A stretch of 64,000 bases of DNA from Oscillospiraceae bacterium (GTDB lineage: Bacteria; Bacillota; Clostridia; Oscillospirales; Ruminococcaceae): positions 39,143-103,142 of the forward strand of contig JAFSCU010000007.1 of assembly GCA_017436575.1 (NCBI GenBank), written 5' to 3'. The notes under the pieces are model-generated. The model was not told where the DNA came from. It did not search any database and saw only the letters and a list, made by a program, of their open reading frames with translations. Below are positions 38,966 through 48,483 of this stretch, one piece after another (the stretch's first letter is position 1; each line of letters opens with the position of its first letter). The translations under genes and the position numbers were made by a program.

Positions 38966-39205
38966 ATGATTTACTACTTTTACAGTATTCAGAAAGGTCT
39001 GATTGGGCTGGTAAATTACAGACTGGTTCAGAACAGGCTGAAAACTGATAAAAAACAGCTGATTGAACAGCTGAAAAAACAGGGGGAAACCCAGGGCTAT
39101 ATTTATGCCTGCAGACAAAAAGAAGGAATTTTTTTCAATAATGCCTATAAGACACCGCATCCGGTAGAGATAATAGGCTGTGAAAAACTGGAGGACCTGA
39201 TATGA
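38966..39205 (+). CDS. small protein, unknown, coupled to HIT gene
   Basis: 79 residues; hydrophilic, with a helical middle (NRLKTDKKQLIEQLKKQGE). No family recognised. Its stop overlaps the ATG of the HIT gene (ATGA), which argues for a real coding sequence. No strong ribosome binding site seen upstream. Confidence 0.5.
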   Translation: MIYYFYSIQKGLIGLVNYRLVQNRLKTDKKQLIEQLKKQGETQGYIYACRQKEGIFFNNAYKTPHPVEIIGCEKLEDLI

Positions 39206-39657
39206 GTGAATGTATGGTTTGTGAAAGGATAGAACTGACAAAGGCGGGCAAAAACCCGTATTTTGTCCGTGAGCTGGAAACAGGGTATGTGGTTATAGGC
39301 GATTACCAGAGATTTTACGGTTACACTGTTTTTATATGCAAACAGCACGCCAGCGAACTGTTCCAGCTGGAAAATGATTTTAAATTGAAGTATCTGGAAG
39401 AGATGAGCTTGGTGGCTGAATGTGTGTACAAGGCATTCCCTTGTGATAAAATCCATTATGAACTGCTGGGGGTGGGTAGTGGTGTGCACATGCATTGGCA
39501 TATTTTCCCACGCCGTGAAGGTGACAGCCCTGTAAAAGGCCCGGTGTGGAAGATACCAAAAGAAGAAATGTACAGTGAAAAATATAAACCGACACCACAA
39601 CAGCTGGCAGAAATGAAAGATATTCTGGCCAAAGAGTTGGATAAAGTTTTCGGATAA
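39202..39657 (+). CDS. HIT-family nucleotide-binding protein
   Basis: 151 residues. Histidine triad GVHMHWHIFPR near residue 95 with catalytic His; N-terminal CMVCERI zinc-type pair. HIT enzymes hydrolyse nucleoside phosphoramidates or dinucleoside polyphosphates. The RAYT gene starts 1 bp after its stop. Confidence 0.85.
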   Translation: MSECMVCERIELTKAGKNPYFVRELETGYVVIGDYQRFYGYTVFICKQHASELFQLENDFKLKYLEEMSLVAECVYKAFPCDKIHYELLGVGSGVHMHWHIFPRREGDSPVKGPVWKIPKEEMYSEKYKPTPQQLAEMKDILAKELDKVFG

Positions 39658-39658
39658 A

Positions 39659-40147
39659 ATGGAATTTAAAAGAAGGAAGCAGTTAAGATTAAATAATTAC
39701 GATTATAGTAATAACGGTGCATATTTTATCACAGTATGTACACAGGGAAGGCGTAATATATTAAGCAGAATAATTGTAGGGGAGGGGTTCCACCCCCTCC
39801 TTATAGTTGAATTAACTAAAATTGGAATAGAAATTGAAAATACAATAAATTTTATTAATGACAACTACCGCAATGTTTTTATTGAAAAATACGTGATAAT
39901 TCCTAACCATATTCATTTGATTTTGTATTTAGGTTATGAAAATTTGGGCGGGCATGGAAACCCGCCCCTACAAAAAATCGTGGGTCAACTTAAATCTTTT
40001 ACAACAAAGAAATATGGAAAAATATTATGGCAGCGTTCTTACTACGATCATATAATCAGAAATGATATGGAATATGCTGAAATATGGAGTTATATAGATT
40101 CAAACCCATCTAAATGGCTTGAAGATGAGTATTTTACTGAAGGTTAA
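39659..40147 (+). CDS. REP-associated tyrosine transposase 1 (RAYT)
   Basis: 162-residue Y1 transposase of the IS200-like/REP-associated group. N-terminal GAYFITVCTQ, metal-binding HUH-type motif NHIHLIL at about 83-89, and C-terminal WQRSYYDHIIR with the candidate nucleophile Tyr. REP sequences form part of the gene: GTAGGGG...CCCCCTCC encodes VGEGFHPLL and an inverted REP encodes GGHGNPPLQ. The start follows the HIT stop by 1 bp with no ribosome binding site, so translation probably depends on reinitiation. DUF3267 starts 3 bp after its stop, so the RAYT sits seamlessly in an operon. Confidence 0.88.
   Translation: MEFKRRKQLRLNNYDYSNNGAYFITVCTQGRRNILSRIIVGEGFHPLLIVELTKIGIEIENTINFINDNYRNVFIEKYVIIPNHIHLILYLGYENLGGHGNPPLQKIVGQLKSFTTKKYGKILWQRSYYDHIIRNDMEYAEIWSYIDSNPSKWLEDEYFTEG
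39776..39971. repeat. embedded REP pair in RAYT 1 (GGTTCC class)
   Basis: REP at 39776-39800 (GTAGGGGAGGGGTTCC...) and inverted REP at 39946-39971 (...CCCGCCCCTAC), both in frame. They share the GGTTCC/GGAA(A)CC centre but differ in the stems. Matching intergenic copies lie at 5609, 24473 and 45177. Confidence 0.85.
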
Positions 40148-40150
40148 ATT

Positions 40151-40714
40151 ATGAAACTGATATACAAAGGAAAATTTGATGGAAACCCGGACAGCATCCC
40201 CCACGGTGAACATAAACCGGGTGCGGTGAAATTCAAAGAGCCGGAAGACAGTAAAAAGCTGGGGCTGATTGCCAACAGCATTGCCCTGTTAATAATGATT
40301 GTTGCTGCAGCCGGTATTATTATAAGGGGTGGCTTTAAATCAATCAGCATTCTGGGAATGGTTTTATCCAATCTGACACTGTTTCCGCACGAAATAATAC
40401 ACGCAATATGCTTTAAAAATGAGGTATATCTGTACACCGATTTAAAAAACGGAATTTTGTTTGTAACGGGACCGGAAGATATGAGCAAAGCAAGGTTTGT
40501 GTTTATGAGCCTGTTGCCAAATATTGTGTTTGGCTTTGTGCCTTACATACTGTTTATGATAAATCCGCAGCTGAAACTGCTGGGCACTATGGGTGCAATG
40601 TGCATCAGCATGGGGGCAGGGGATTACCTGAATGTATACAATGCGCTGACACAGATGCCGAAGGGCGCAAGAACATATCTGCACGGTTTTAATTCCTGGT
40701 GGTATATGCCGTAA
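40151..40714 (+). CDS. DUF3267 putative zincin-like membrane protein
   Basis: 187 residues with about four membrane helices. HEIIHAICF gives an HExxH metalloprotease-like motif at about residue 79, and GAGDYLNVYNAL matches the later conserved Asp region of DUF3267/YhfP-type proteins. Activity is unproven. Followed by a strong terminator. Confidence 0.75.
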   Translation: MKLIYKGKFDGNPDSIPHGEHKPGAVKFKEPEDSKKLGLIANSIALLIMIVAAAGIIIRGGFKSISILGMVLSNLTLFPHEIIHAICFKNEVYLYTDLKNGILFVTGPEDMSKARFVFMSLLPNIVFGFVPYILFMINPQLKLLGTMGAMCISMGAGDYLNVYNALTQMPKGARTYLHGFNSWWYMP

Positions 40715-40718
40715 AGTA

Positions 40719-40749
40719 AAAACAGACTCTGTAAAGAGTCTGTTTTTTG
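40719..40749 (+). terminator. terminator after DUF3267 gene
   Basis: AACAGACTCT-GTAA-AGAGTCTGTTTTTTG hairpin. Confidence 0.88.
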
Positions 40750-40762
40750 TGTGGACTGTAAT

Positions 40763-41022
40763 GGGACGGGAAACCCGTCCCCTACGGAATAATTATAAAG
40801 CAATGTCATTCTGAAGGAAAGGAGTGGCTGAAGAATCTTTGCATTGCAGTTACAGCAGAATTATTGTATTGTGTAAGGACAACAAAACGAAGATTCCTCC
40901 GTCTGCGGCGTTAGGAATGACAGAAGGGGGAAGGCGTTAGGAATGACAAAAGGGGAAGGTATTGGGGAAGACAAAATATTTACTTTGCGAAAAGTAACGG
41001 GCGAACACAGTTCGCCCCTACG
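40763..41022. repeat. inverted REPs and a divergent MITE
   Basis: Inverted REP 40763-40786 (GGGACGGG/CCCGTCCCC); MITE 40804-40923 with left end TGTCATTCTGAAGG and right end GTTAGGAATGACA, the two halves most unlike the others; inverted REP 40998-41022 (GGGCGAAC/GTTCGCCC). Nothing recognisable from 41023 to the mnmE promoter. Confidence 0.75.
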
Positions 41023-41150
41023 GGTACTGGATAATGTACAATTTTGCTGATTATGCGATTCCTCGATGTATCCAGAATTACATTTTGCTCTTTGTTCGGA
41101 ATTATAAAAATTATAAGCAATAAATTATCTTAACAGAATTAATTTTCCTA

Positions 41151-41180
41151 TTGTTCCAACTGAAAAATTATGATAAAATG
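41151..41180 (+). promoter_or_regulatory. mnmE promoter candidate
   Basis: TTGTTC and TAAAAT with 17-bp spacing, about 40 bp before the mnmE start, which has AAGGAGAGG. Confidence 0.5.
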
Positions 41181-41215
41181 ATAAGTTAGAAAAGTATGTT
41201 ATAAGGAGAGGAAAA

Positions 41216-42583
41216 ATGAGTAACTGTATTGCCGCAATGGCTACAGCACCTGGCAAAGCCAGTCTGTGCAGCATCAGAATTTCAGGTGATGATGCATTTA
41301 CTGTTGCCAGCAAGGTGTTTGTTCCTGCTGATAAAAAGAAAAATGTAATGGAAGCAAAAGGCTATACTGCCATGTTTGGTTCTTTTTACCGCAAAGGTGA
41401 GGAGATAGACCAGGCTGTGGCACTGTTTTTCCGTGCTCCGCGAAGCTACACCGGGGAAAATGTGGTGGAAATCAGCTGTCACGGTGGGTCTGCTGTTGCT
41501 GACCAGCTGCTGAAAGCCTGTTATGAAGCAGGTGCACAGGCCGCAGGTGCAGGTGAGTTTACAAAACGTGCCTTTCTTAATGGAAAAATGAGCATTACAC
41601 AGGCTGAAGCGGTTATGGAAATGATTAATGCCACTTCAAATCAGGCATTGAATGCTGCCAAAAGCGCACTGGAAGGTCATCTTTATAAAAGGGCAGCTAA
41701 AATCAGGGATGATTTGCTTGTACTGGTAGGACATATTTCTGCCTATACAGATTATCCTGAAGAAGCTGTGGAAGATGTAACCGATGAAGAAGTAAGTGAA
41801 ATTCTTTTCGGTGCTATGGAAAGCCTGAAAAAGCTGATGGACGGCTATGACACCGGTGCAAAAATCAAGCAGGGTGTGCACACAGCCATTGTGGGCAAAC
41901 CTAATGTTGGTAAATCCACACTTCTGAATGCCCTGTCCGGTTTTGAAAAAGCCATTGTTACACCGATTGCCGGCACAACACGAGATGTTGTAGAGCAGGA
42001 AGTTATCCTGGGCGGTGTAAACCTGATTCTGCAGGATACAGCCGGCATCCGTGCCACAGATGACGAGGTGGAAGCTATTGGTATTCAGCGCAGTCTGGAC
42101 AGACTGCATGGTGCAAACCTGGTTTTCTGTGTGTTTGACGGCAGCCGTGAAATAACAGAAGAAGATATTGAACTGGCTGGCAGATGCAAAGACTTGAACA
42201 GTATTGCCATTATCAACAAACAGGATTTACAGCAGGTTTTTGATGTGTCCCAGGTGGAAGAAAACTTTAAAAAGGTGCTGTATATCACAGCCAAGGATTT
42301 CTATATGTCAAAAGAATTTGAAAATGATGTAATGGAAGTGCTGGGTGTGGCTGATATAGACGTGACAACAGGTGCCATAGTAAATGAAAGACAGTACGAA
42401 GCTGTGCGCACAGCCTATAATTCAGTGAAAGATGCCTACGACAGATTCAGTGAAGGTTACAGCCTGGATATTATCGGTGTGGCTGTGGACGAAGCCCTGT
42501 ATGCCGTGTACGGACTGACAGGGGAAAATGTTTCAGACGAGGTTGTGAACGAAGTGTTCAGCAAATTCTGCGTTGGGAAATAG
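41216..42583 (+). CDS. mnmE: tRNA modification GTPase MnmE
   Basis: 455 residues. N-terminal THF-binding domain (SLCSIRISG; REFTKRAFLNGK-like GEFTKRAFLNGKMS), helical domain, inserted GTPase with G1 GKPNVGKST, G2/G3 GTTRD and DTAG, G4 NKQD, and the C-terminal FCVGK carrying the catalytic Cys. With MnmG it makes the 5-carboxymethylaminomethyl group on U34 of certain tRNAs. Separated from mnmG by a RAYT gene and repeats. Confidence 0.97.
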   Translation: MSNCIAAMATAPGKASLCSIRISGDDAFTVASKVFVPADKKKNVMEAKGYTAMFGSFYRKGEEIDQAVALFFRAPRSYTGENVVEISCHGGSAVADQLLKACYEAGAQAAGAGEFTKRAFLNGKMSITQAEAVMEMINATSNQALNAAKSALEGHLYKRAAKIRDDLLVLVGHISAYTDYPEEAVEDVTDEEVSEILFGAMESLKKLMDGYDTGAKIKQGVHTAIVGKPNVGKSTLLNALSGFEKAIVTPIAGTTRDVVEQEVILGGVNLILQDTAGIRATDDEVEAIGIQRSLDRLHGANLVFCVFDGSREITEEDIELAGRCKDLNSIAIINKQDLQQVFDVSQVEENFKKVLYITAKDFYMSKEFENDVMEVLGVADIDVTTGAIVNERQYEAVRTAYNSVKDAYDRFSEGYSLDIIGVAVDEALYAVYGLTGENVSDEVVNEVFSKFCVGK

Positions 42584-42592
42584 AATTTTATT

Positions 42593-43105
42593 ATGGAAAA
42601 TAATAAAGTTCCTAAAAGAAAAGAAATCAGATTGAAAGAATATGATTACGGTGCAAATGGAGCATATTTTGTAACTGTTTGCACCAAAGATAAAAAGCAT
42701 TTATTAAGCACAATCCGCGTAGGGGACGGCCTCCCGGACGTCCCGCATATTGAGTTGACGGATAACGGAAGAACTGTTAAAGAACAGTTTGAAATAATGA
42801 ATGCTTTATATGAAGATATTAATGTTAATCATTATGTAATAATGCCAAATCATATTCATTTCATTGTAGAAATAACAAAGCGTAACGGGACGTCCGGGAG
42901 GCCGTCCCCTACGCGAAGCAATGCCATAATTCCAAAGTATATATCCACATTCAAACGATTTACAAACAGGAAAAGTGGAATTGATTTATGGCAACGTTCT
43001 TACTACGACCATATAATCCGCAGTGAAGCGGATTATAATGAAAAACGGAATTACATATCAGAAAACCCACAAAAATGGGCGGATGATGAGTATTATTCCA
43101 ATTGA
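42593..43105 (+). CDS. REP-associated tyrosine transposase 2 (RAYT)
   Basis: 170 residues. GAYFVTVCTK, NHIHFIV (HxH motif) and WQRSYYDHIIR as in the other RAYTs. Two in-frame REPs, at codons for VGDGLPDVP and NGTSGRPSPT, are exact reverse complements of each other over 28 bp. Start 9 bp after the mnmE stop, with no good ribosome binding site, so it depends on mnmE transcription. Otherwise intact, with no stop or shift. Confidence 0.88.
   Translation: MENNKVPKRKEIRLKEYDYGANGAYFVTVCTKDKKHLLSTIRVGDGLPDVPHIELTDNGRTVKEQFEIMNALYEDINVNHYVIMPNHIHFIVEITKRNGTSGRPSPTRSNAIIPKYISTFKRFTNRKSGIDLWQRSYYDHIIRSEADYNEKRNYISENPQKWADDEYYSN
42718..42913. repeat. embedded REP pair in RAYT 2 (GGACGTCC class)
   Basis: REP 42718-42745 (CGTAGGGGACGGCC...) and inverted REP 42886-42913 (...CGTCCCCTACG), a perfect 28-bp inverted repeat 140 bp apart, both in frame. 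The same class is the commonest intergenic REP of the window (5560, 19221, 21719, 22879, 24383, 24424, 27858). Confidence 0.9.
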
Positions 43106-43154
43106 TTTTATTAAAAACTGTATTTGTATAAAATACAGTTATATATAGGGAAAT

Positions 43155-43199
43155 CCCTCCACCACCTTTGGTGGTCCCCTCCCTTTCACAAGGGAGGCG
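43155..43199. repeat. double-hairpin intergenic repeat
   Basis: CACCACC-TTT-GGTGGTC and CCTCCC-TTTCACA-AGGGAGG hairpins side by side. No GTAG foot, so a family separate from the REPs. Leaves mnmG 87 bp downstream. Confidence 0.6.
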
Positions 43200-43286
43200 T
43201 TAGTTACTTATAAAAATTTAGTTTGCTTACAATCGGTGAAAGGGATTGCAAAGTTAACGCACATTAAAACCTAAAAGGAGCTATTT

Positions 43287-45158
43287 ATGGTATTAGGAAA
43301 TTATGATGTAGTAGTTATCGGTGCGGGTCATGCCGGAATTGAAGCGGCTGTGGCCAGCGCAAGACTGGGCTGCAAGACCGGTCTGTTCACATTGACTCTG
43401 GATGGCGTAGGCAATCTGCCTTGTAACCCTGCCATCGGCGGTACAGCAAAGGGTCATCTGGTAAGGGAAATTGACGCCCTGGGCGGTGTAATGGCTATTG
43501 CAGCTGACGCCACCAGCTTACAGATGCGAATGCTGAATCTGGGCAAAGGCCCTGCAGTGCATTCCCTGCGCGTACAGTCTGACAGAGTGGAATATCACAA
43601 ATATATGAAAAAACTCTGTGAAACAGAGCCTAATCTGGACTTGAAACAGGCTGAAATCTGTGAAATCAAGTTCAATAAAAACAACGAACCTGTTGCAGTT
43701 GTAACCCAACTGGGTACACAGTATGACTGCAAGGCTGTAATTATTGCCACAGGTACATATCTGACAGGTAAAATTTATGTAGGCGATGCTGCATATTATT
43801 CCGGTCCGGACGGTCACCACAGTGCAATGAAACTGTCTGACAGTCTGAAGGCTGCAGGTATTGAATTGCGTCGTTTCAAAACAGGTACACCTGCCCGTGT
43901 AAACAAAAGAAGCATTGACTTTTCTGTTATGGAAGTGCAGGAAGGTGACGAAAAAACAGTGCCAATGTCATTTATGACAAGACACGAAATAAAAAACAAG
44001 CTGCCTTGCCACATTCAGTACACAAATGAAGATACACATAATGTAATCAAGGCAAACATTCACCGCAGCCCACTTTACGGCGGTAAAATTGAAGGTATCG
44101 GCCCAAGATACTGTCCTTCATTGGAAGACAAAGTAATGCGTTTCTCTGACAAGCCAAGACACCAGTTTTTTGTAGAACCTTGCGGTGCTGACACTGATGA
44201 AATGTATCTGCAGGGCTTGTCCAGCTCTCTGCCGGAAGATGTGCAGGTGGCATTTTACAAGACAATCAAAGGTCTGGAAAATCTGGAAGTTATGCGCCCG
44301 GCATACGCCATTGAATACGACTGTGTAGACCCGCTGGAACTGAAAGCCACACTGGAATTCAAAAAATATCCGCATCTTTACGGTGCAGGTCAGTTCAACG
44401 GCACATCCGGTTATGAAGAAGCTGCCGCACAGGGCCTGATTGCAGGTATCAACGCCGCAAGAAAACTGCAGGGAAAAGATGAATTTACACTGACAAGACA
44501 GTCATCCTATATCGGTACACTGATTGATGACCTGATTACAAAAGGCGTGCTGGACCCATACAGAATGATGACCAGCCGTAGTGAATACAGACTGTATCTG
44601 CGCCAGGACAATGCTGACGAACGCCTGACACCTATGGGCAGGGAAATAGGATTGGTTGACGATGAAAGATGGGATTACTACAACCATGTTCTTCGCGTAA
44701 AAGAAGAAGAAATTGAAAGACTGTCTGCAATTACAATCAAACCAAGCCAGGTGAAAGACCTGCTGATAAGCAAAGGTATGCCTGAACTTTCAACAGGTGT
44801 AAGAGCAAGCGAATTTCTGAAACGACCAAAAATCACTTATGAAGAAGTGGCTGCAGTAATAGGTGAAAACCCAGAGGTTACACCGTTTATCGGCAGCAAA
44901 GTGGAAGTGGATGTGAAGTATGACGGTTATGTAAAACGCCAGATGGCACAGATTGAACAGACAAAGAAACTGGAAAAAACTCTTATCCCAGAAGATATTG
45001 ATTACAGCGAAATGAAAGGTCTGCGCATGGAAGCAAGGGAAAAACTGATTAAAATCAGACCAGCCAATGTAGGCCAGGCCAGCCGTATTTCCGGCGTAAG
45101 CCCAAGTGATATTTCTTCACTGCTGCTGGAACTGAAGATGAGAGATATGAGAAAATAA
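43287..45158 (+). CDS. mnmG: tRNA uridine-5-carboxymethylaminomethyl(34) synthesis enzyme MnmG
   Basis: 623 residues, normal length. FAD site [21 protein letters not shown] near the N-terminus; [22 protein letters not shown] signature; [16 protein letters not shown]-terminal helical domain that binds MnmE. Start preceded by AAAAGGAG. Normally adjacent to mnmE; here a RAYT and repeats of about 700 bp intervene. Confidence 0.98.
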   Translation: MVLGNYDVVVIGAGHAGIEAAVASARLGCKTGLFTLTLDGVGNLPCNPAIGGTAKGHLVREIDALGGVMAIAADATSLQMRMLNLGKGPAVHSLRVQSDRVEYHKYMKKLCETEPNLDLKQAEICEIKFNKNNEPVAVVTQLGTQYDCKAVIIATGTYLTGKIYVGDAAYYSGPDGHHSAMKLSDSLKAAGIELRRFKTGTPARVNKRSIDFSVMEVQEGDEKTVPMSFMTRHEIKNKLPCHIQYTNEDTHNVIKANIHRSPLYGGKIEGIGPRYCPSLEDKVMRFSDKPRHQFFVEPCGADTDEMYLQGLSSSLPEDVQVAFYKTIKGLENLEVMRPAYAIEYDCVDPLELKATLEFKKYPHLYGAGQFNGTSGYEEAAAQGLIAGINAARKLQGKDEFTLTRQSSYIGTLIDDLITKGVLDPYRMMTSRSEYRLYLRQDNADERLTPMGREIGLVDDERWDYYNHVLRVKEEEIERLSAITIKPSQVKDLLISKGMPELSTGVRASEFLKRPKITYEEVAAVIGENPEVTPFIGSKVEVDVKYDGYVKRQMAQIEQTKKLEKTLIPEDIDYSEMKGLRMEAREKLIKIRPANVGQASRISGVSPSDISSLLLELKMRDMRK

Positions 45159-45176
45159 TCTATAATTTACAATCAT

Positions 45177-45203
45177 GTAGGGGCGGGGTTCCACCCCCGC
45201 CCG
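45177..45203 (+). repeat. REP, GGTTCC class
   Basis: GTAGGGGCGGGGTTCC and matching arm, sitting in the 67-bp mnmG-rsmG gap, only 22 bp before the rsmG start, so it would form a hairpin in the shared mRNA. Confidence 0.85.
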
Positions 45204-45225
45204 TTATATAATTTAGGAGATTTAT

Positions 45226-45924
45226 ATGATAGACAGAATCCGTTTTGCACAGACTCTGAAAGAATATAATATAGAATTAACTGAAAAACAGATGGACCAG
45301 CTGGATAAATATGCCCAGATTCTGGTGGAATACAATGAAAAAGTAAACCTGACAGCTATTACAGACCCGCTGGGCATTGAAAACAAGCATTTTCTGGACA
45401 GCCTGCTGTTTGCCGCAAACCCACTGGTAAAAGGCAAGGTGGCTGACGTGGGCACAGGTGCAGGTTTCCCTGGCATTGTAACAAAAATCTATAAACCGGA
45501 AATCGATATCACACTGATTGAACCAACTGGCAAACGCTGTACTTTCCTGCAGTATGCACTGGACACACTGGGTCTGGAAGGCAGTGTAGTAAAGGAAAGG
45601 GCAGAAGAAGCAGCCAGAAAACAGTGGAGAGAGCAGTTTGATGTAGTAACAGCCAGAGCTGTTGCAGATATGCGCGTGCTGTCTGAATACTGTATTCCAC
45701 TGGCAAAGGTAGGCGGCCATTTCATTGCCATGAAAGGTGACGGTGAAAAGGAACTGGCACCTGCAATGAAAGCTATTGAAAAGCTGGGAGGCAAGTTTGA
45801 AACAATGAAAACTTTCACCCTGCCGGATGAAAGCAAACGCTGTCTGATTATCTGCAAAAAAGAAAAGGACACACCAAAAGTGTATCCAAGAAATGGCGGC
45901 AAAATTGCCAAAGCACCATTGTAA
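45226..45924 (+). CDS. rsmG: 16S rRNA (guanine(527)-N7)-methyltransferase
   Basis: 232 residues, SAM-dependent. N-terminal EKQMDQLDKYAQILVEYNEKVNLTAITDP is the family block; SAM site VADVGTGAGFPGIV; RAVADMRVLSEYC near the catalytic region. TTTAGGAG precedes the ATG. Last gene of the mnmE-mnmG-rsmG series. Confidence 0.97.
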   Translation: MIDRIRFAQTLKEYNIELTEKQMDQLDKYAQILVEYNEKVNLTAITDPLGIENKHFLDSLLFAANPLVKGKVADVGTGAGFPGIVTKIYKPEIDITLIEPTGKRCTFLQYALDTLGLEGSVVKERAEEAARKQWREQFDVVTARAVADMRVLSEYCIPLAKVGGHFIAMKGDGEKELAPAMKAIEKLGGKFETMKTFTLPDESKRCLIICKKEKDTPKVYPRNGGKIAKAPL

Positions 45925-45935
45925 TGAAAATATTA

Positions 45936-45967
45936 TGGACTCCCTGTAAAGGGAGTTCTTTTTTTGA
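45936..45967 (+). terminator. terminator after rsmG
   Basis: GGACTCCCT-GTAA-AGGGAGTTCTTTTTTTG hairpin. Confidence 0.88.
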
Positions 45968-46033
45968 TTGTGACGGATTTGTAAGTTTCTTTTTAATAAT
46001 GTATATGTTATTATAAAGAAAAGGAGTGATAAA

Positions 46034-47149
46034 ATGAGAAAAATTATAGGTTTTTTAATGGCTGTTGTTATGGCGGTGGGGATTACTGCCTGCAGTGAGC
46101 CGGTAAAAGAAATAGAAATTGTAAAAAACAGCGAAGTGATAAAGCCTGTGGAACTGGCTGTGCCAATGGAGCTGAATGGGTATTCTGATGTTGTTTTGGT
46201 TTCTTTTGACGGCAGATATGCTGTTTTCAGTGTAAACAGAACAGGAAACTTTTTATCAAACCATAATATCCGTGAAACTGCAAAGATAGTGGTTTATGAT
46301 GTGGAAACACAGAAAACGGTGCATCTGGTAAATCTGAATATTCCACGGGGTATAGTATATGCCGCAGCAAAGCAGGGGGATAACCTTTATTTTGCTGTAA
46401 GTTTTGACAACAGAAGGTCTGCGAAAGTATATATAAATAATGGCCTGGAAACAACGGAACTGATTTATTACCAGGAAGACGGTAACTACAAAGACCTGAA
46501 TTTTGCTTTGTCAGACGAAAATGTGATTTTGGATGTGTTTATTTATAACTTTGAAGTTACCGCCCACGAATTTTTTATACTTGACGGGGAAAATGTAAAA
46601 CATGGTTACAGTCATGGGTCTGCTTATGAAAGTTTTATTTTGGAAAATCTGGAATGTACTGATGGCGAAAACGGGGTTGAATATTCATTTACAGAGGTTA
46701 TAAACAATAAAGACAGCAACACCATTATTGCAAACCGCTGGAAAGGCAATGAATGCCGCACGATAATTGAGCTGCCTGCTGAAAATGCCAAATGCTTTGG
46801 ATTAATGGAAAATATGGTTTTCCATAATGTGCAGAATTCTGAAAACACTGCAAATACATTTATGCTGGCTGTTACTGATATAGAAAACGGCAAAACAACA
46901 GAAATAGATATGATGAAGATAAGCGGTTTTATTACAGGCAGTGAAAACTTCGGTGTATTTTTACATGGTGAAGATTATGAAAACATCACTTTGGTAAATG
47001 TGCAGGATAAAGTGGCCACATTTACTGATGTGGATATGGAATTTAATCATGGGCTGGATACCAATTATCGTCTGGCAGAAAACAGCATGTTTATCTGGAA
47101 AAAAGGAAACAATGATATGCCGGCAAAAATATATCTGATAAAACAATAA
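46034..47149 (+). CDS. lipoprotein, unknown, paralogue A
   Basis: 371 residues. Signal peptide with lipobox ITAC (Cys20). Body rich in beta strands with FDGRYAVFSVNR and KIVVYDVETQKTVHLVNL, a pattern that suggests a beta-propeller-like fold; this is inference. Clearly related to the next gene (FDGRYVCFTVARP, VIVYDTETEKVEKQFDL). AAAGGAG precedes the ATG. A parS site begins 2 bp after its stop. Confidence 0.7.
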   Translation: MRKIIGFLMAVVMAVGITACSEPVKEIEIVKNSEVIKPVELAVPMELNGYSDVVLVSFDGRYAVFSVNRTGNFLSNHNIRETAKIVVYDVETQKTVHLVNLNIPRGIVYAAAKQGDNLYFAVSFDNRRSAKVYINNGLETTELIYYQEDGNYKDLNFALSDENVILDVFIYNFEVTAHEFFILDGENVKHGYSHGSAYESFILENLECTDGENGVEYSFTEVINNKDSNTIIANRWKGNECRTIIELPAENAKCFGLMENMVFHNVQNSENTANTFMLAVTDIENGKTTEIDMMKISGFITGSENFGVFLHGEDYENITLVNVQDKVATFTDVDMEFNHGLDTNYRLAENSMFIWKKGNNDMPAKIYLIKQ

Positions 47150-47150
47150 T

Positions 47151-47166
47151 TGTTCCACGTGGAACA
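47151..47166. promoter_or_regulatory. parS: parS site 1
   Basis: TGTTCCACGTGGAACA, a fully palindromic match to the Firmicute parS consensus (TGTTNCACGTGAAACA). Lies in the 39-bp gap between the two lipoprotein genes. Binding site for Spo0J. Confidence 0.93.
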
Positions 47167-47188
47167 GTTTGACGAAAGGGTGGATTGG

Positions 47189-48346
47189 ATGAGAAAAATA
47201 ACAGCTTTGATTTTACTTATGGCAACACTTTTGTTTGTGGGCTGCAGCGGTAAAGAAAAATTGAATATAACTGACAAAGAAACACCTGTAACAGTAAAAC
47301 AGCTTGAATTAATGGAATATGACCCTGATTTTACATTTGTTAACTCTTTTGACGGTAGATATGTGTGTTTTACTGTGGCAAGACCTGTCAGGGAACATAC
47401 ACCAGACGGTGTAAGTATGGAGACTGGCCACGTTATAGTTTATGACACTGAAACAGAAAAAGTGGAAAAACAGTTTGATTTAAACCTTAACCACTGCTTT
47501 GTAAGTGACACTGCTTATAAAGACGGATGTCTGTACTATGTTGTTTCCGGCAGGGAAAATGAATTCGAGATTTTGTATTCCACAGACGGTCAGACTGTAA
47601 ACAAACTGCACAGTGTTCTTTATAACGACCTTGATGAGCTTTGTATAGATGTGGCAAAAGATGATGACGAAGATATTGTATTTGTTTCAAAACATCAGCA
47701 GTCTGCCGACAACGAAACAGGTGTACGGGAAGTTCTTCAGATAGGCTGTATTAACAGAGAAAATCGGGAGATTATGTTTAAATACACATCTGCTGGTACA
47801 ACAAGCAATATTTTTGGTCTTAATGCGCATAAGCTGAATAATCTGGAGGAACATTCACCTGAATATATGCAGGTTGGCCGTGCCCACAGTGGTGCAATGA
47901 TACAGCAAAAAAAGGCCTTTAACCCTGACAGCAATGTAAATGGTGCGGGGTTGACAGCTGAAATACCTATGAGTTCCATTGAATTTGTTTATGTGGTTGG
48001 AAACGATGTGTATTATTACGATTATGCACAAAAAGGTGAGCTGACTGGCCCTATGGATTTAAATGTGTATAATCTTGAAAGCAAAACACAGGTCAAGCTG
48101 GCTGAATACGAAGCAATGAAAAAAGGAACAAGCTGGTATGGCAATGACCTGTTTGTTTATTCCAATGTAGAAGGTGGCAGAATTTATGTGATGAAGCATG
48201 AAGAAGATAGTTTAAGCAGAAGTTACATAGAAAACACATTTTATGATAAAAAGATAAATGTTCTCACAGCAAACGGAAAGGTTTTAATAGTAGCAGGGAT
48301 GTTTACTTCCCAGCCAGACGAGTTATATATAGCTTCAATAGAATAA
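47189..48346 (+). CDS. lipoprotein, unknown, paralogue B
   Basis: 385 residues from the ATG at 47189; an upstream TTG in frame would translate through the parS site and is rejected. Lipobox FVGC (Cys17). Same repeated FDGRYV / VIVYDTET pattern as its neighbour, so a tandem duplication. Ends in a clear terminator. Confidence 0.7.
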   Translation: MRKITALILLMATLLFVGCSGKEKLNITDKETPVTVKQLELMEYDPDFTFVNSFDGRYVCFTVARPVREHTPDGVSMETGHVIVYDTETEKVEKQFDLNLNHCFVSDTAYKDGCLYYVVSGRENEFEILYSTDGQTVNKLHSVLYNDLDELCIDVAKDDDEDIVFVSKHQQSADNETGVREVLQIGCINRENREIMFKYTSAGTTSNIFGLNAHKLNNLEEHSPEYMQVGRAHSGAMIQQKKAFNPDSNVNGAGLTAEIPMSSIEFVYVVGNDVYYYDYAQKGELTGPMDLNVYNLESKTQVKLAEYEAMKKGTSWYGNDLFVYSNVEGGRIYVMKHEEDSLSRSYIENTFYDKKINVLTANGKVLIVAGMFTSQPDELYIASIE

Positions 48347-48351
48347 AACAC

Positions 48352-48384
48352 AAAAGGCACTCGTAATGAGTGCCTTTTGTGCGG
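48352..48384 (+). terminator. terminator after lipoprotein pair
   Basis: AAAAGGCACTC-GTAAT-GAGTGCCTTTTGTG hairpin. Confidence 0.85.
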
Positions 48385-48483
48385 TTAATGGGGATTGTGA
48401 TGTGCATTGGAATGATATTTATTTTCAAAAACACTGAATGTGTTTGAGAATCAATGGATATTTTGATTTTTACAGTTTAAGTA

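Noticed and set aside
47150-47188. Upstream TTG start for the second lipoprotein gene
   Set aside because: It would translate through the parS palindrome and place 13 residues before an otherwise normal lipoprotein signal peptide.
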